NCBI GenBank assembly: GCA_020465985.1
Contig: JAANYP010004398.1
Coordinates: forward strand, 91,001-155,000
Direction: 5' to 3'
DNA length: 64,000 nucleotides
Source: Centrapalus pauciflorus
Lineage: Eukaryota > Streptophyta > Magnoliopsida > Asterales > Asteraceae
Shown: positions 24,401 to 38,800 of the stretch, one piece after another
Position numbering within the stretch: the stretch's first letter is position 1
How the letters are laid out: each line of letters begins with the position of its first letter
Made by a program: the position numbers and the translations under genes
Notes under the pieces: generated by a model
The model's database searches: none
The model's input: only the letters and a program-made list of their open reading frames with translations
Told to the model about the DNA's origin: nothing

Positions 24401-27400
24401 GAAATTTATCTGGAATTGTAACTTTGTTTAGAGCTCTATCATCGATACACAATCGCCAAGTAGAGTCTTTCTTTTTAACTAAGATAACGGGACTGGAATA
24501 CGAGCTTTGGCTGACTCGGATAATCCCAGAAGTCAACATCTCTTGAACTTGCCTTTGGATCTCATCTTTATGAAGGTGAGGGTATCTGTATGGTCGAACA
24601 CAAACGGGACCCTGTCCCTCATAAAGGGTGATGGTGTGTTCAATTGCTCGTTTCGATGGCAGACCTTGCGGATTCTAGAATAAAGAAGAGAAACGTTGCA
24701 AGAGGCCGTCAAGTTGGTTGTGTTGAGCCCAACCCAACATGAGTCTGCGGTGTAGCAGTAAAGGTGGACATGAAGCTCCCCTTTCAAGCAATTCTGGATG
24801 GAATTATAATTAATGAGCGGCGAGTTTATACCTGTAGCTTGACACAGTTTCCTTGATCCCAGAATTTAACTTCGTGAGTCTGAACACCACGTCTCCCAGT
24901 CGTTTCAACCACGCAATTCCCAAAATAAAATCCAGTGGTCCAAGATCATAAACCAAAGCATCCACTTTACAATGGAATAATCCAAATTGGAGGGAGACAT
25001 CTTTGCACGGTTCCTTAACCCACACCCGATTTCTGTCACCGAGTCTTATCCCCTACTGGTCACATCTAAACCCAAAGCTGAAACCAATTTCCTCGAGAGA
25101 AAATTATGCGACGCACCGCTATCGATTAAGATGGAGACCGTTAAGCTCACCCATCAGCTTTAGAGTCTTCAAAATTGAGGGATTATCAGGAGAAATTCCA
25201 CTAATTTCCAGCGCCCTGGCACTCCCCCTTGCTAAATTCTTCTTTTATGTTGCTGTCTAGGGATCGGTTATATCCTCTCCATCAGCAAGGAGCAGAATCC
25301 TCAATTTGCCCTCAGAACACTTGTGCTGCGGCGGCGTATACTTCTGACCACAGCTGAAACACAGCTCTTTTCTTCTTCTATCTTTCCACTCTTGTTTGGT
25401 TAGGTTACGGGTATTAGGAATAAAAGAATGGTAGGGCTTTGAGGGGTTAATGGATCTGTGCTGGGATTGGGCTGGAATTTGGTTATGTGGGTAATTGGGC
25501 TTTGATAAAATTGGGCTTGTATAACTGGGTTTCTCAAAACAATTGGGGTTTTTCCACACTGAGGTATTGGTTCTCAATGTGGACCGATCAGACTGTGGGG
25601 GGTGGCGATACAAACGTGTCTCGCATAATCCATGGCTTCATCACACGAGTTTGGATTCAAAGCTCTCACCCAATTTTTTATTTCATTTTTCAATCCTCTC
25701 AAGAACATTCCAATGGCCTGTTCTTCGATTAATGGGCCTCGAATTCCTCTATATATTCTTCTTTATCCCCTACATGATTCAAGGATGCTAATGCCTTATA
25801 GACATTTCTGAATTTCGTCCCACTGAATCGGGTCATCAGTTTGGTTCGAAATTGATTCCAGTCGGTATTTGGAAGTTTGTTCGTCAACGTAGTAAACCAG
25901 TTTAAGACAATTCCATCCATACACATTTGAGCTGAGGGGTTTTGTTTACCTGGAAATAGAGGTCTGCCTTCGTCAACCAACCTCGATCCAACCAACCTCG
26001 AGGATCGCTTCCGTCAAACGGGGGTAAATTCACCTTTGGCAAAGAGAACATTGAAGCTTCAAAATGGCGTTCTCTGAATTTGAAATTCGAACCAGAAGCC
26101 TTTTCTTCGGTAATTATGTTCCTGATCCTCGAATCTCGATTCATCATCGTCCTCTGTATGGGGTCTCTTCCCTTCAGCCTTCTCTTGATTGTGAAGCAGC
26201 AGCAGACCTTTCATCGCTACCACCATTCCAGACAAATTCTCCACCGGGAACCCAGCTGACCAATCTTCTCTTCATGGGTGTCTAATCGGGTTTGGATTCT
26301 CGTATTCACGTTTGGAGGCTCCGCTTGGACCATGGCTGTATGGATTCCCGGCAATGGAACCAATTAATAAGAAATAAATCTTGAACAGTCAACGACTTGG
26401 CAGCATGGCTGTCATATGATTATTGAAAGGTAAAATCAGAAAGGTTCCTCAAAGGATGCCCTCTGCCCATGCCAACAATGGCCGATTACAAAGGAAAGAG
26501 AAATTCTAAAACATGCCTCAGCATTAGCACATGATATCTATATAAGATTCCCTTCTCTAACAATATTAATGACTTTTTTCATCCCTCCCTACACGTGTCT
26601 TCCTCCTCTGATAGACTAATTTGGCCTGATGGGCTGAGAGTAGGCTAATTCATTGGGCTGTTCTCTATCAGATCCATTAAGCGCGATTTTCCACACTTGC
26701 TTTTAGCTGTGAAATATTTCTTGCATCCCTTGCACATTGTCTTCAATTCACCATTCTTTTCGATGGGCGGTTCAAAGTAATTCCAAGCTTCTATGCCGAG
26801 ACTTATAGTCTCTCCATCAATCATTCAACATCAATTTCCTTCCACGTTTTTGCTAAAAATCATCAATTTACCACTAAATTAATGCATACAAACACTTGAA
26901 ATGGTGTTTTATGCTTGTTTTGATTATGAATTTGAAGTTTTGAATGACAATGAAGTTCATACATACTCTTGGAAACCGTATGCTCATACAAAGACTTAAT
27001 TCGATGATTTCAAGATGAACATACCTTGAATTCTTGTTATGATATTTGTTAGGATTTCAGAAACAAAATCAGAACTGATCAAGAACTCAACAAAATCAGA
27101 AACCCACAAATGTGAATCAAGAAGAAAGAATTCAATTTCACTTTCAAAGATGGGTTACATGACTACAATTTGAGTTATTGTCCTCATTGACCCATAGGAC
27201 TTATTTATACTAAAAACTACAAAACTAACTCTAATCTAACTATCTGGAAATTACACTAAACACCCTGGACTATTACAACTAGTTCAAGTCTCTAAGCTCA
27301 CAAATCTCCACCTTGACTTGAATTTCAAAACAAAAAAAAACAAATCAAATCCCAAAAAACTAATTTGTGTTACTCCACCTACTTGGAAACACACTACCAA

Positions 27401-30400
27401 AAATTCAAATTTGAATCCAACAATCCGAAAGCTACAAATATCAAATATCATCTATGCGACCCAAAGCACCAATGTGCACCAAAACCAACAAACCGGAGAA
27501 CAAAAAACCATATCCAAAATCAACCGGTTACCAAATATCGCAACTAAGACGATAACCCATATCAAAACCATACGAAATATCCAAACGGCCCGAAACAACG
27601 CAAAAGCGACGACCCAAAAACAACGTCGGAACCTACCAATAGATCAACAAAATCCGGACCCAAAATACAACGATCATCGCAACTAAAATCCAATGTGTAA
27701 TTTCTCCCAAATACCCCAAAAACTAACGGGTAACCAAAAACGACTGAGAAACTCCACCAAAACTTGTTACCGGACCAACCAAGATTCAAACACGAAGCCA
27801 TCAATACTAAGTTTTTCAAAACGGCGAACAAACGATCGACAACCAAAACCGAAATCACGGTTTGAACAAACCGGAACGCCATAACCCAAACGTCGATCAC
27901 TAAACTATCGATACACTTCCCCGACATGATGAAACAATCCAAAAACCAACGTCATCAAAAATCAAACGGAACTTGTATCGCCATCTAAATGCCTTCAAAA
28001 TCGAACAACTCGAAATTCAATCAACACGAATTCCACAAAAAAACGCAGCTCCAATTCTGATACTAAACCGAACAAACGCAATGAGTCGACACCTAAATTC
28101 TTGAATCGTCATTCAAGAAAAACCCAAAACAACCATTTTGTCTTCAAAACTAATCAAGAAAAACAAAAACGTGAGATAAATACAAATCACCGAAATCCAA
28201 ACTTGATTCAAGACTAAACCCAAACATCCAAATCAATTCCTTACGACTTGCGAATTCATATTTCAAAATCAGTGACAAATGTTCAAGAAATCCGACTTTC
28301 TTGAATCCCAAAATTCAACCAAAATGCAAACACCAGAATGAACCTAAAACAGATTCGACTGCCCAAAAAAAACTTCAATTGACAGCTTCAACAGCATGAT
28401 TCAAGAGCCCCACCTTGAATCTGACTCCAAGATTGGCCAAGAAACTCCAAGATTCAACCGAAAAACTCCAAGATTGACCAAAAAGAACACCAAACCGATT
28501 ACCAAATTCAACAAATCAAAGTCGATTTCCAAATTGAACACCAGATGCGATTGTGAATTGAGAACCAAAAATTCAAAACCTGTCGAATTGCAAAATCAAA
28601 TTCACAAAGAATTGGGAGATCAAGTAGAAGAAGAAATCCAGAACCTCAAATGCGCCAAACTGATTTCCTAATTTTGAATCGATTACCAAAAATTCATTAC
28701 ATGACGTGATCGCTCAAAAATAAATTCCAATGCGATCACCAAATCCAACATGCCAGCGTTGATTTCTCCAATCGGCAATTCCAATTTTCAATTGAGCGAT
28801 TTCCCAAAATTGATTTCTTGAAATCAATTGTACACCAAGTTCGCTTCTGACCCAAAAACGGTTCCAATTACTACTGTCGATTCTAATTGGAAAAACAAAA
28901 TCGATTGCAAAGAACTGTCTGCAATCCTCACTACGGACTCCACAGAAAACAATTACGAATTCTAATTTTACCCAAGAACGATTCCTAATTGTTGTCGCTA
29001 CTTTCAAATTTCAGAAAAAAAACAATGCTCACAACCTATAGCTCTGATACCACTTGTTAGGATTTCAGAAACAAAAAGAACTCAACAAAATCAGAAACCC
29101 ACAAATGTGAATCAAGAAGAAAGAATTCAAATTCACTTTCAAAGATGGGTTACATGACTACAATTTGAGTTATTGTCCTCATTAACCCATAGGACTTATT
29201 TATACTAAAAACTACAAAACTAATTCTAATCTAACTATCAGGAAATTACACTAAACCTTCTGGACTATTACAACTAATTCAAGTCACTAACCTCACAATC
29301 TTGAAGATTGTTGTCAAACAATGAATTTCCAACTTGAATCACCAAGTATCATCAATAATTGATGTAAAATTCATAATGGAGAAGGTTAGGATATTAGTGA
29401 GAGAACATATTGCATAAACAAACCTTAATAACTTCTATTCATTTAACATAAAGTACATTGCTAAACTAAAATAAAAGTTACATTAAGTTGCTAATTTATG
29501 CTAAGCTAAGTAAGGGATGTTTAAGAATCGACTCCACCACGCCAAACTTTGTCCTCGAAGTGAGTTATGTTCAAACAAACTGGGATAAGTTAATTGCATT
29601 ACAACTTCCTATTCTTGGGTCTGATGGTGTTTCCATTGAACGAGCATCATGTGTACTTTATATCGAAGCTTCGTCGTTTTCGTGTCCTGGCTCTTCTTCA
29701 ATAGGAAGCTTCTCGACAATTTGCAAGTTAACATGTGGTACATGCTCTTCTCGCTCGTCATCCAAACTCTTTCTGAGATGACTAACATGGAATAAAGGTG
29801 TGCTTTATCCAAATCAGATGGTAGGTCAAGACGATAAGACTGCTTTCCTATCTTTTCAATGATCTTGAACGGACCAATATACCTCAAACTTAATTTGCTT
29901 CGCTTTATGAATCACACCACATTCTTCATTGGGGATACTTTCAGCATCACCCAATTGTTGACATCAAAATGAATAAACTTATGACAATTTTCATAATATG
30001 ACTTATGCCTTGCTTTAAGCTTCTTAGATATTTTTTTTTCTGACTAGTTGAATCTTCTCGTGAGTTAACATCGGGTGGGTGTCGTACATTTTCGTCCATA
30101 GAGAGCTTCAACCGGAGCCATCTTGATCATGGAGTAATAACTGTTATTGTACGAAAATTTCACTAACGAAAAGTGATCATCCTAGTTACCACCTAAATCA
30201 AGATTCAAGAACACAACCACGAAGCATATCTTCGAGAGTCAGGATAGTGTGCTCAGCAATACTAATAGAAATTTGAGTACCTAGTCCATCTTGCAGAGAT
30301 TTTTAGAAGTTCGAAGTGAAACGACTATCACGATCAGAAACAATAGACTTTGGCACACCACTTGTTCCAATCTATCAAGAGAACAACTTTCACGCATCAG

Positions 30401-32999
30401 TATGAAATGTGCAGAGTTGGTCAATCCAGTCTTCGGGCAGCAGCTTTGTATTGAAGTCCATGGTTATACGCTCTCACTTCCACTCAGGTATAAATAATTG
30501 TTGCATATTTCCATAAGGATTTTGTTGTTCTACCTTAACCAATTAAAAGTTTCTGCAACTTTCAACATAAGAACCATGTCTCTCTACATTCCTAGCGACT
30601 AGTAATCAACCTTTAGATCATAATAGTGTTGCGAATGGAACGTTATTTTGGAATCCAGATTCGGTTTCCATTGAGACATGAAGTCCCATATGATTCGCTG
30701 CCCTTTCCGATATTCAGAATAAAACTGAGCGGAATGGATGTCATCTATGAAGATAATACCGTAGAAGTCAGGGCATAGCAACACTTTTCAAAGTATGACT
30801 TTCTACTCGGCGCATCTACGACCACATTTGCTTTGCCGGGATGATATAGAATCTCACAGTCATAACCTTTGATAAGTTTCAAAGATCGTCTCTGTTTCAT
30901 GTTATGTTTCATGTTGAGATCCTTCTGAGTAAACAAGTTCTTGAGACTTATAGCTCACATTTAGTCCCGTAGAGATAGTGATGCCATATTTTCAAACTGC
31001 GAAGCTAATTGCCGCTAACTCAAGATCACGAGTCGGCACACTCCTTTCTTAGTCTTCGAGTTGCCTTGAAGCGTAGGCAATGACTTTACCCCTTTGCACG
31101 ACTACACATCCTAAACCAGTACGAGAAGCAAGCATCGTTGTATACTATGAACTCGTCACTGCTTTCTGGTAAGGCTTAAATTGGCGCTTGATTTAACATT
31201 TGCTTCAAATTAGAAAATGTTTCTTGTTGTTTGTAAGACCACACGAATGGAGTGTTCTTTTGTGTGAGCATCATGAGTGGTACATCAATTTTCGAGAAGT
31301 CCTTCATAATCGACATAGTAACCGGCCAATCCTAGGAAACTTCTTATTTCTGAAGCATTTCGAGATGCTTTCCACTTTTGGACAGCCTCAACTTTCGCTG
31401 GATCGGCATATATTCCTTTGTCAGATATTACATGGCCAAGAAATTGGATCTCAGCCAGAATTCACATTTGGAGAATTTAGCATAGAGTCTTTCTTTTCGT
31501 AGCAACTCTACTAGTTCTCGTAGGTGATCTAAATGATTAGCTTCAGTCTTGGAATATATCAGAATATCGTTTATGAAAACAATAACTGATTTGTCCAGCA
31601 TCGGTCTATGCACCCGGTCCATGACATCCATGAACGCAACTGGTGCAGTAGTGAGACCGAACGACATTACTAGAAGTTCGTAATGACCGTATCTTGTTTG
31701 GAACGCTGTCTTTGGAATATCCTCATCTTTAACATTCAGTTAATGGTACCCAGAACAAAGATCAATATCAAAGAGATCATGTATTCTGGCCAGAGGATAC
31801 TTGTCCTTGATTGTTACCTTGTTCAACTCCCTGTAGTCGACGTACAAGCGGAAGGTTCCATCTTTCTTCTTAACAAATAGAACTGGTGCACCCCACGGAA
31901 ATAAAGTTGGTTTGATAAATCCTTCTCTAATAGCTATTGCAGTTGTTTAGACATTTCCTCAATTCAGCAGGTGCAAGTTTAGACTGAGCTCGGGCAATAG
32001 GAGCCGCACTTGAAACTAGATCGATTCGAAATTCAACTTGGACGTTCAGGCGGTACTCCAGAGATGTCGTTGGAAAATACGTCTAGGAACTCACAGACGA
32101 TTGAAAAATCAGAAACAGATTTCTTTTTATTTTTAGAATTTGAGTCGGAAGCAACATAACACAGATACGACTTATGACCCTTAGAAAGATACTTGCAGGC
32201 TTTGTCAATTGAAATGAAGCAATGAGCACCTTCATGTTTGTCGCCTCTGACTTGCAATACATGTGACTTAATCTAGATCATACGTCGGTTGCAGACTATT
32301 GTAGCTTCGTTGTTCACTAGCCAATCCATGCCAACTATTACGTCAATTCTTTCAGAGGATTGGGATGAGATCGAGATTGAAAATGATGTCGTTGATGAGA
32401 AGTATACAGTTCTGGTAGACATAATCAGCCATAACAAAAGTTGGCTGTCTCAATATCAAGAATAGCTGATAGCTTAGATTCGTGGACAATCGTTGTGCAA
32501 AAGTAGTCGAGATACAGGAACGACTAATACGGGAGTCAAATAAAACTTCTACGGCAATTGAAATCAAGAAAAACGTACCCGTTACCACCTGGGCAGTTAA
32601 TTGCGCCGCTATAGCGGCGCTATAGCGGTGCTATAGCGGTTAGCGGTCCTTGAAAAAATAGCGGTCCTAAATAGCGGTGCTAAATAGCGGTTCCGCGAAT
32701 AGCGGCGCTATTTACCGCTATTTACCGCTATTTAGGACCGCTATTTGCCGCTATTTACCGCTATTTGGAGGAGCAGTCCAGATCGATCATTCTTTAAGCT
32801 AAAATATTTTGTTAAATCTTTAATACTTTGTTTAATACTTTATAAAGTAATGCTATATCTTGTTTATCTTTGTTTGTTTAATGTGTTGTTCGATTCTATG
32901 ACCTCTATGATTTTAGTTCTTTATGACTTTTGTTCTTTATGTTTATGTTCTTTAGGATTTTAGTTCTTCATATTATGTTCTTTATGTCTATGATTATGA

Positions 33000-33086
<87 letters not shown>

Positions 33087-35782
33087 GCTATATCACCGAT
33101 ATATCACCGCAATAACCGCGATAGCAAATAGCGGTCTTGACCGCTATTGGACCGCGAGACGCTATTAACTGCATAGGTTACCACATCGGGTGTTTTCTTT
33201 TCCCTTCTCAGCTGTGATTTGGAATGCCCGCGTTCTAGCTGTGCATTTCATTACCGATCCTCCAGCAGATAATTGTTGTTGAGATTTGTTCCTTGTCTGA
33301 CATTGATACGCGAAATGACCCTGTTGCCATATTTTGAGCAATCATTGTCTCGCTTCAGACACTTGCTGTTGTGGCCAATCTTGCCGCACACATAACATGC
33401 CGTATCAGGAGTTGCAACGCCCAATATGTGATTTCTTACACCTCTTACACAAACGTGGTTCTGAATGAATCGAATATGATTCAACTTCCGGCGAAGAGCT
33501 AAAATGACGGGACTGTGCCTGTTTTGATTTGAAGAATCTACTAAACCGTTGCTTCTTTGGTGGAGAAGGACATGTTGGATTGATGTGTCTCATGCCGGGT
33601 TGGTCACCGACCTCTAAATACTCGCTCTCGATCATTCTAGTAGCTTTGACCATCCCGAGATACGTCTTATACTTCCACTCATTTATTGTCGGTACTTGGG
33701 ATTTAATCCTCTCCGAAAATGATTCATCTTACGCTCCTCAGTAGTCACCTGATACGATGAGTAACCGCAAATTCGAGAGAATTCATGCTCGTACTCGTCC
33801 ATCGTCTTGCTTCTGAGTAAGTTGTATTAGTTGCATTTCCATCTTGTCTTGTTGATCTGCCGGGCAGTACTTGGCATTAAACGTATCGAGTAATTGCTCA
33901 TGGTCCAAAGTCTTGATAAAATCTTCCCCGTATATACTCTTCTGAGTTTTCGACCATGCACGGGCAACACCAGTGAGTAAAGCGGTAGCATATTTCTTAC
34001 TGTCTAGCCAAAAGGCTGTTCAACATGAGCATTATTGGTTGAGTTATGTGAGTCTGATTCTTGTTCTATTTGGGCTTGTTTATCTTTACGTTTATTCTTT
34101 ATGTCAGCCCTTGTGTTGGCTTCAGCCTCATCACGGTTTGGAACTGTTCTTAAATAAAGTTGTTCTGTTGTTGCATCTCAAATGGTTGTTGGGGAGTCAC
34201 ATTATCAGGAAATTCCTTGTCCCGATCAGTTAACCTTTTATGTATCCTTTTTCTCATCCCATAGTTCAAGCCACCTATTATGATTGATACTTCATGTATT
34301 GCGTAAGTTTGAGATCAAGTATTACAGTTAATGCTTTGATTTACTCAAACTAGTGCTTTGGTACCAAACTGTAACACCTAGTCTTAGTCATTAGGTTCGA
34401 GTAACAATCACAAACTAGGATAGATCATAGATTTATCAAACACTTAACAGTACTTGCATTACAAAGTTTAAAATTAAAGTTTTTAAATGGTACAATGTCA
34501 CTAGTCTTTTACATCATCAACATTACAACATGCCATGGCTACCCAAACTCTCACTATATCCATCTTCAGATTAAGAGTAGTGGTCTAGATAACTTCAACT
34601 TCAGAACTTGCAATCCTAAGAACTTGGTCCCGCTTGTCCTTTACCTGTTTGTCTTTTTCTGAAAAGAGAACAACTGGTAACTAATGACTTAGTGAGTTTA
34701 TAGATTTAAGAGTCGACATGCATTTATATACTTGGAATACATAGGACGTAGCGTGATATAACAAGGATGCCACCACTAGCAAGACCTTGTGAGGCATAGC
34801 ACTATAGAACAGGATGATGTCAAAGCCACACGCTCACGCTTTAGTGGAGGCCAATCCACAAATTCTGGGCTAGCTACCAATATACACAACATGGGGAGTG
34901 TCATTGCCGCTTTTCCAATTCAAATAATTGATACTAAGTTCTTTTTTTTCATTTATTTCATAATATATTACTATAACCGAAGTTACAATCCATGGAGAAA
35001 GACAAGAGAAAATCCTGTTGTTTTATGACAATGCTTCATCACGTGTTTAGTCCTTGTTTCCTGAGATGCATACACGAACATATAAGCTTTAGTGAGTAAG
35101 TATGGTTTCATGATCACATAATTGTTACTCAAAAAAGCTTTCATACATGACAATATTTCTTTCATACTTAACATATTAAGCATACCAAACTTGTCATAGG
35201 TTCTTTAACCTTGGGTCCACATAAGGGCTGCCCAATAAGGTCTGTTTGCAAGGCTTCCCTTTCATTCTATATCCCAGATGTATAAATGACATCTTTAACA
35301 TGTGTTAAGAGTTTCATATATATGGGTGCATGATAATTTTTTGCTTTAAAACATATAAATGACATAATCATGAGATAAACATGCATAACACATTTATATA
35401 GCACATATGTATCTCATTCAAAGCGCATAACATACTCACTTTGCGTTGTCTTGATACTTGTAATCTTCTTCTAAGCTTTTAACATAGTGTTCTATATGAT
35501 GCTTGTTCACTTAGTTGTTTAGTTTGTAACTTGCTCACTCACCTCCCTAGCTTTGCTTTGTAATGCTTTTAGACTTGCCACAATTTTGGATGGCAACACA
35601 ACTCCTTATTTTAGTTTTGATTTGCATGGCAATAGGCTGGCTTTGTCATTCTTACTAGGCTTGCTTTGTCATGCTAAGTGGTGTATGTGGCGTGCTTACT
35701 TGTATTGTTGCATGGCTAGTATTGGAGAGTAAAATCAATCAATAGAGAATAGAATAGTCAGATACTCAGATTACATTCCAAT

Positions 35783-35816
<34 letters not shown>

Positions 35817-38800
35817 CAGAGAGCGTGAAGAATAGAGAATAGGGAGCAGCACGTTCTCCTAATTGCAGGAAGAAGAGTATGAGTACGACTCCCAAGCCAT
35901 CGTTTCAGTTCCAATTGCAATCGCAGATTGATGGATTCAATTCTAACTGGCTTGTCGAACTCTGTTAAAATCAATCGGCCTTCCTAATTGCGTTCTGGAT
36001 TGGGTTTTGGGCTTTCGATCGATTCTCTCAATACGGCTGTTCCCTATTGATTTGGAATGACGGGCGTTGATTCTCTCAATTGTGCTGTTTCCTATTGATT
36101 CGGAACGGCGGGCTGATGATTACAAGACGACGTTCCCTATTGAGTTGGAACGAAATCGGAAAACACTGGATTGTCCAATCCAGATCGTGATCCCCACCGA
36201 TTTAGAATGAAATTGTACCAAGTTTGGAACGTAATGGAACACAATTTGTGGCCTAATAAGCGATCCAGTTAAATATGGTTCTCACATCCTGGAAAATTTG
36301 CTGTACCCCCACTGCTTATGTTGATCATCATTTCAAACAAAGATGGACATGAAACACAATAATATCCAAGAAGTGCTGTTGCGTAGACATGATTACATAA
36401 TACTACTCGATAGTGATTGTCTTAACAGCCAAAATAAATCTTTGTCCTAGTACTCGGTACCAATGCGTAATGCTATTTTCATAAATCATAGTTGTCAACT
36501 TTTCATTAATCGAGTTATTTTAGGCATATTATCAAACTCATGTTAGTTGCAACCACCAATAAACGTGTTTATTTCCTGCAGATTTGCAGCATGTGTCCTA
36601 GTTTTGTTATATCCTGTTGTCACATCTGCTTCTGAAATCCTTATTGTCAGATCGCAGATGTCTTGATAACTGAAAAGACTTGACATTTTTAATAAATAAA
36701 TCTCAGTTTAGGGGCAACACCTGTAATGGAATTGATGATTGCTGCTGGAAAGGCTGTCCCTATTTTACAGCTTGAACATGGACTAGCAGTTGCTAGAGTA
36801 TATACAGGGTCATTTATGACTTCTCTTGATATGGCAGGTTTGTTAACTTCAATGACCCTTTTGTTATGCAAACAATGTGCTTGTTTAATTTCTGCATTTT
36901 ACAGGGTTTTCAATATCTGTGATGAAGGCAGAGCAAGCAATTTTGCAACGCCTAGATGCTGCAACGAAGGCTCCACATTGGCCTGTTGGTGTTGATGGTT
37001 GGTAATTCTAAAGAATATATGTTTAGCTTGCTCTTAGGGCCCGTTTGGCTTGCGTAATGAAATTCAAAGGAATTGTAAATTAAATTTTAGTATTTAGTGT
37101 GTTTTTGTGGAGCGGTAGAGTATAAATTTCAGTGTTGGCCAAGGGTTTAGGTTGTGAAATTTTGGAATCTGAATTCATTTATATTTGGCTAGGAATGACA
37201 CATTTTAGTAACCAACAATCCTGATGAAATATAACTAAATTTTAACTAATTATCTTTGTAATCCGAAGTTACAAACACTAATTTTATTTCCAATTCCATC
37301 GAATTTTATGTCGTGAGCCAATTGCACCCACGTTTGGCTGGTGGACTGAAAATTGAAGTGATTGGAATTTAAGTCATACTACATAATTACATAGTATGTT
37401 TATTGATAGAGGTATGGAATGGTAGTTTAAGTTCAGGTAAGGGTATGAGTTGTGAAATGTTAGAAATCTAGATTCTATTTCTAATGGCTAGAAATGAGTA
37501 ATTCCTTCAACTATAGATGTTACTGGAATTTAAACAACTTTAACTCATTATTTTTGTAATTTAAAAATAACAAACATACTACAAGTAAATTCCAATTCTT
37601 TTAAGTTCCATTCCGTGAGACAAACACATCCTTAGTGTTAGACTGTTAGGGTGTTACTTAACTGTATTTGTATCCCTAACAGTATTAAGTATGAACCATG
37701 AGAACCAATCTGGAACATTGGATTTATAAAAATCAATGGCCAAAAAAGACAGTTACATTTTTGTAACTAACAAAATTTTTAATGGGATCAGAGAAGTGCA
37801 CAGTACCCTTGCTGTTTTGTAATATGCACAATTTTTGTTCTCACCATATTTAAGGGTCCTCACATGATCATTGTTTTATATATAATCGTTCTGTACATAT
37901 ACTCAGTAGTTGTAGTTACATGTAGGTGATCACCCACCTGCCAAGATTCCTGTTCCAGTTCCACCTTCTCGTTCAACAAAGAGAGATGAGGTTGTTGATC
38001 AGAAACACCTTTTGCATTAGATTATGATAGCAAGTATCTGTTTCCCTCTAACCTTTCTTTGGGTTTTTTGTGTTGCTTTCTATTTAAAAATCACCTAAAT
38101 GAAAGCTAATTTGCATATTGCGGATCATTATTGGTCTAGTTTCATAGATTTTTCTATTGCAGTTTGTAGGTGATAACTGATGCTTCTTAATTTAAACTAT
38201 AACATTGACTTTGTTACAAATGACTGATGATCCCCTTCGTTATATTTATTTCGATTAAGTGCATAAAATAGCAACATACTTTCCCTGTTTTGGAGTTTAT
38301 AGTAATGTATTTAGGTTTTACCATTTATTGCAATAAGAAAAAGGTGTTATATAACCTTTTTTATTTTTAAATTATTCGAGAAAAGTTGTGCAAAGTTATC
38401 TAAATTCATTTTCACAGTCAAACATCGAGCCTTGTATCTATCATCTTATGGTATTATTTACCGTTCTGAAAATATTTGTCCATGTGGTACGAGTAACACA
38501 CCGCAAGATTCACCTTTTTATGGGTGGTTTACTGAGTTTGATTTTTAACACACCGCAGCTAATTTGAGATAAAATGCATGTTATTGTATTTGTTATATTA
38601 ATTGGTCTGCTAGCAGTTGTATAATTAATTCCCATAGAACCAATAAGTATGTTTGTTCATTTTTACCAGGTGCTGGGTCGACCACAGCAGCTCAATCCGC
38701 AAGGTCGTGCACTGGAGGTTGCTATAGAAGCCGCAACACAGGCAATTATTAATCTTAAGGAGAGCTTAAATGACTGGGACAGTAAAGTGGGTGATGGTGA

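Larger units (their letters stand above)
21587..26670 (-). mobile_element. Ty3/gypsy chromovirus 2, inserted in a hAT transposase exon
   Basis: 5084-bp element with LTRs at 21587-21906 and 26365-26670 and perfect 5-bp duplications GATCC (21582-21586 and 26671-26675). The LTRs differ at roughly 7% by eye, so it is older than element 1. Just left of the right LTR, the minus strand reads TTGGTTCCATTGCCGGGAAT, one mismatch from the 3' end of plant tRNA-Glu, the likely primer. All domains from gag to chromodomain are recognisable, with multiple breaks. Confidence 0.93.
27047..29297 (-). mobile_element. TR-GAG-type retrotransposon, copy C (gag lost)
   Basis: 2251-bp element in reverse orientation. 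The 3' LTR is 27047-27302, with the purine tract directly beside it (AATCTCCACCTT on the plus strand). The 5' LTR is 29055-29297, with the initiator tRNA-Met primer site AGTGGTATCAGAGC (minus strand) at 29041-29054. Flanking pentamers ATATT and ATCTT agree at 4 of 5 positions. No gag frame or zinc knuckle was recognised inside. It carries only the non-coding ends of the family, and the long antisense open stretches are not genes. Confidence 0.85.
29510..34369 (-). pseudogene. Ty3/gypsy element 3, degenerate gag-pol (Tekay/Del-like)
   Basis: On the minus strand, in order: gag with a variant zinc knuckle CYVCGKIGHNSKC (about 33380); a protease region with DSR in place of DSG (32352-32588); reverse transcriptase (31428-32257) with the catalytic motif reading FINDILIYS, so the first catalytic Asp is Asn; an RNase H end (DCEILYHPGKANVVVDAPSRKS, 30745-30936); a GPY/F module MRYIGPFKIIEKIG (29887) and chromodomain-like KVHMMLVQWKHHQ; and a pol end FEDKVWRGG near 29530. 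Many stops. A primer site TTTGGTACCAAAGC (minus) adjoins the right LTR at 34370. The left LTR was not found. A hAT MITE interrupts it. Confidence 0.82.

Noticed and set aside
27562..27942. 126-codon minus-strand frame and several plus-strand frames in 27318-28671
   Set aside because: They lie in the non-coding interior of TR-GAG copy C and match no gag or host protein; AT-biased composition produces long open frames.
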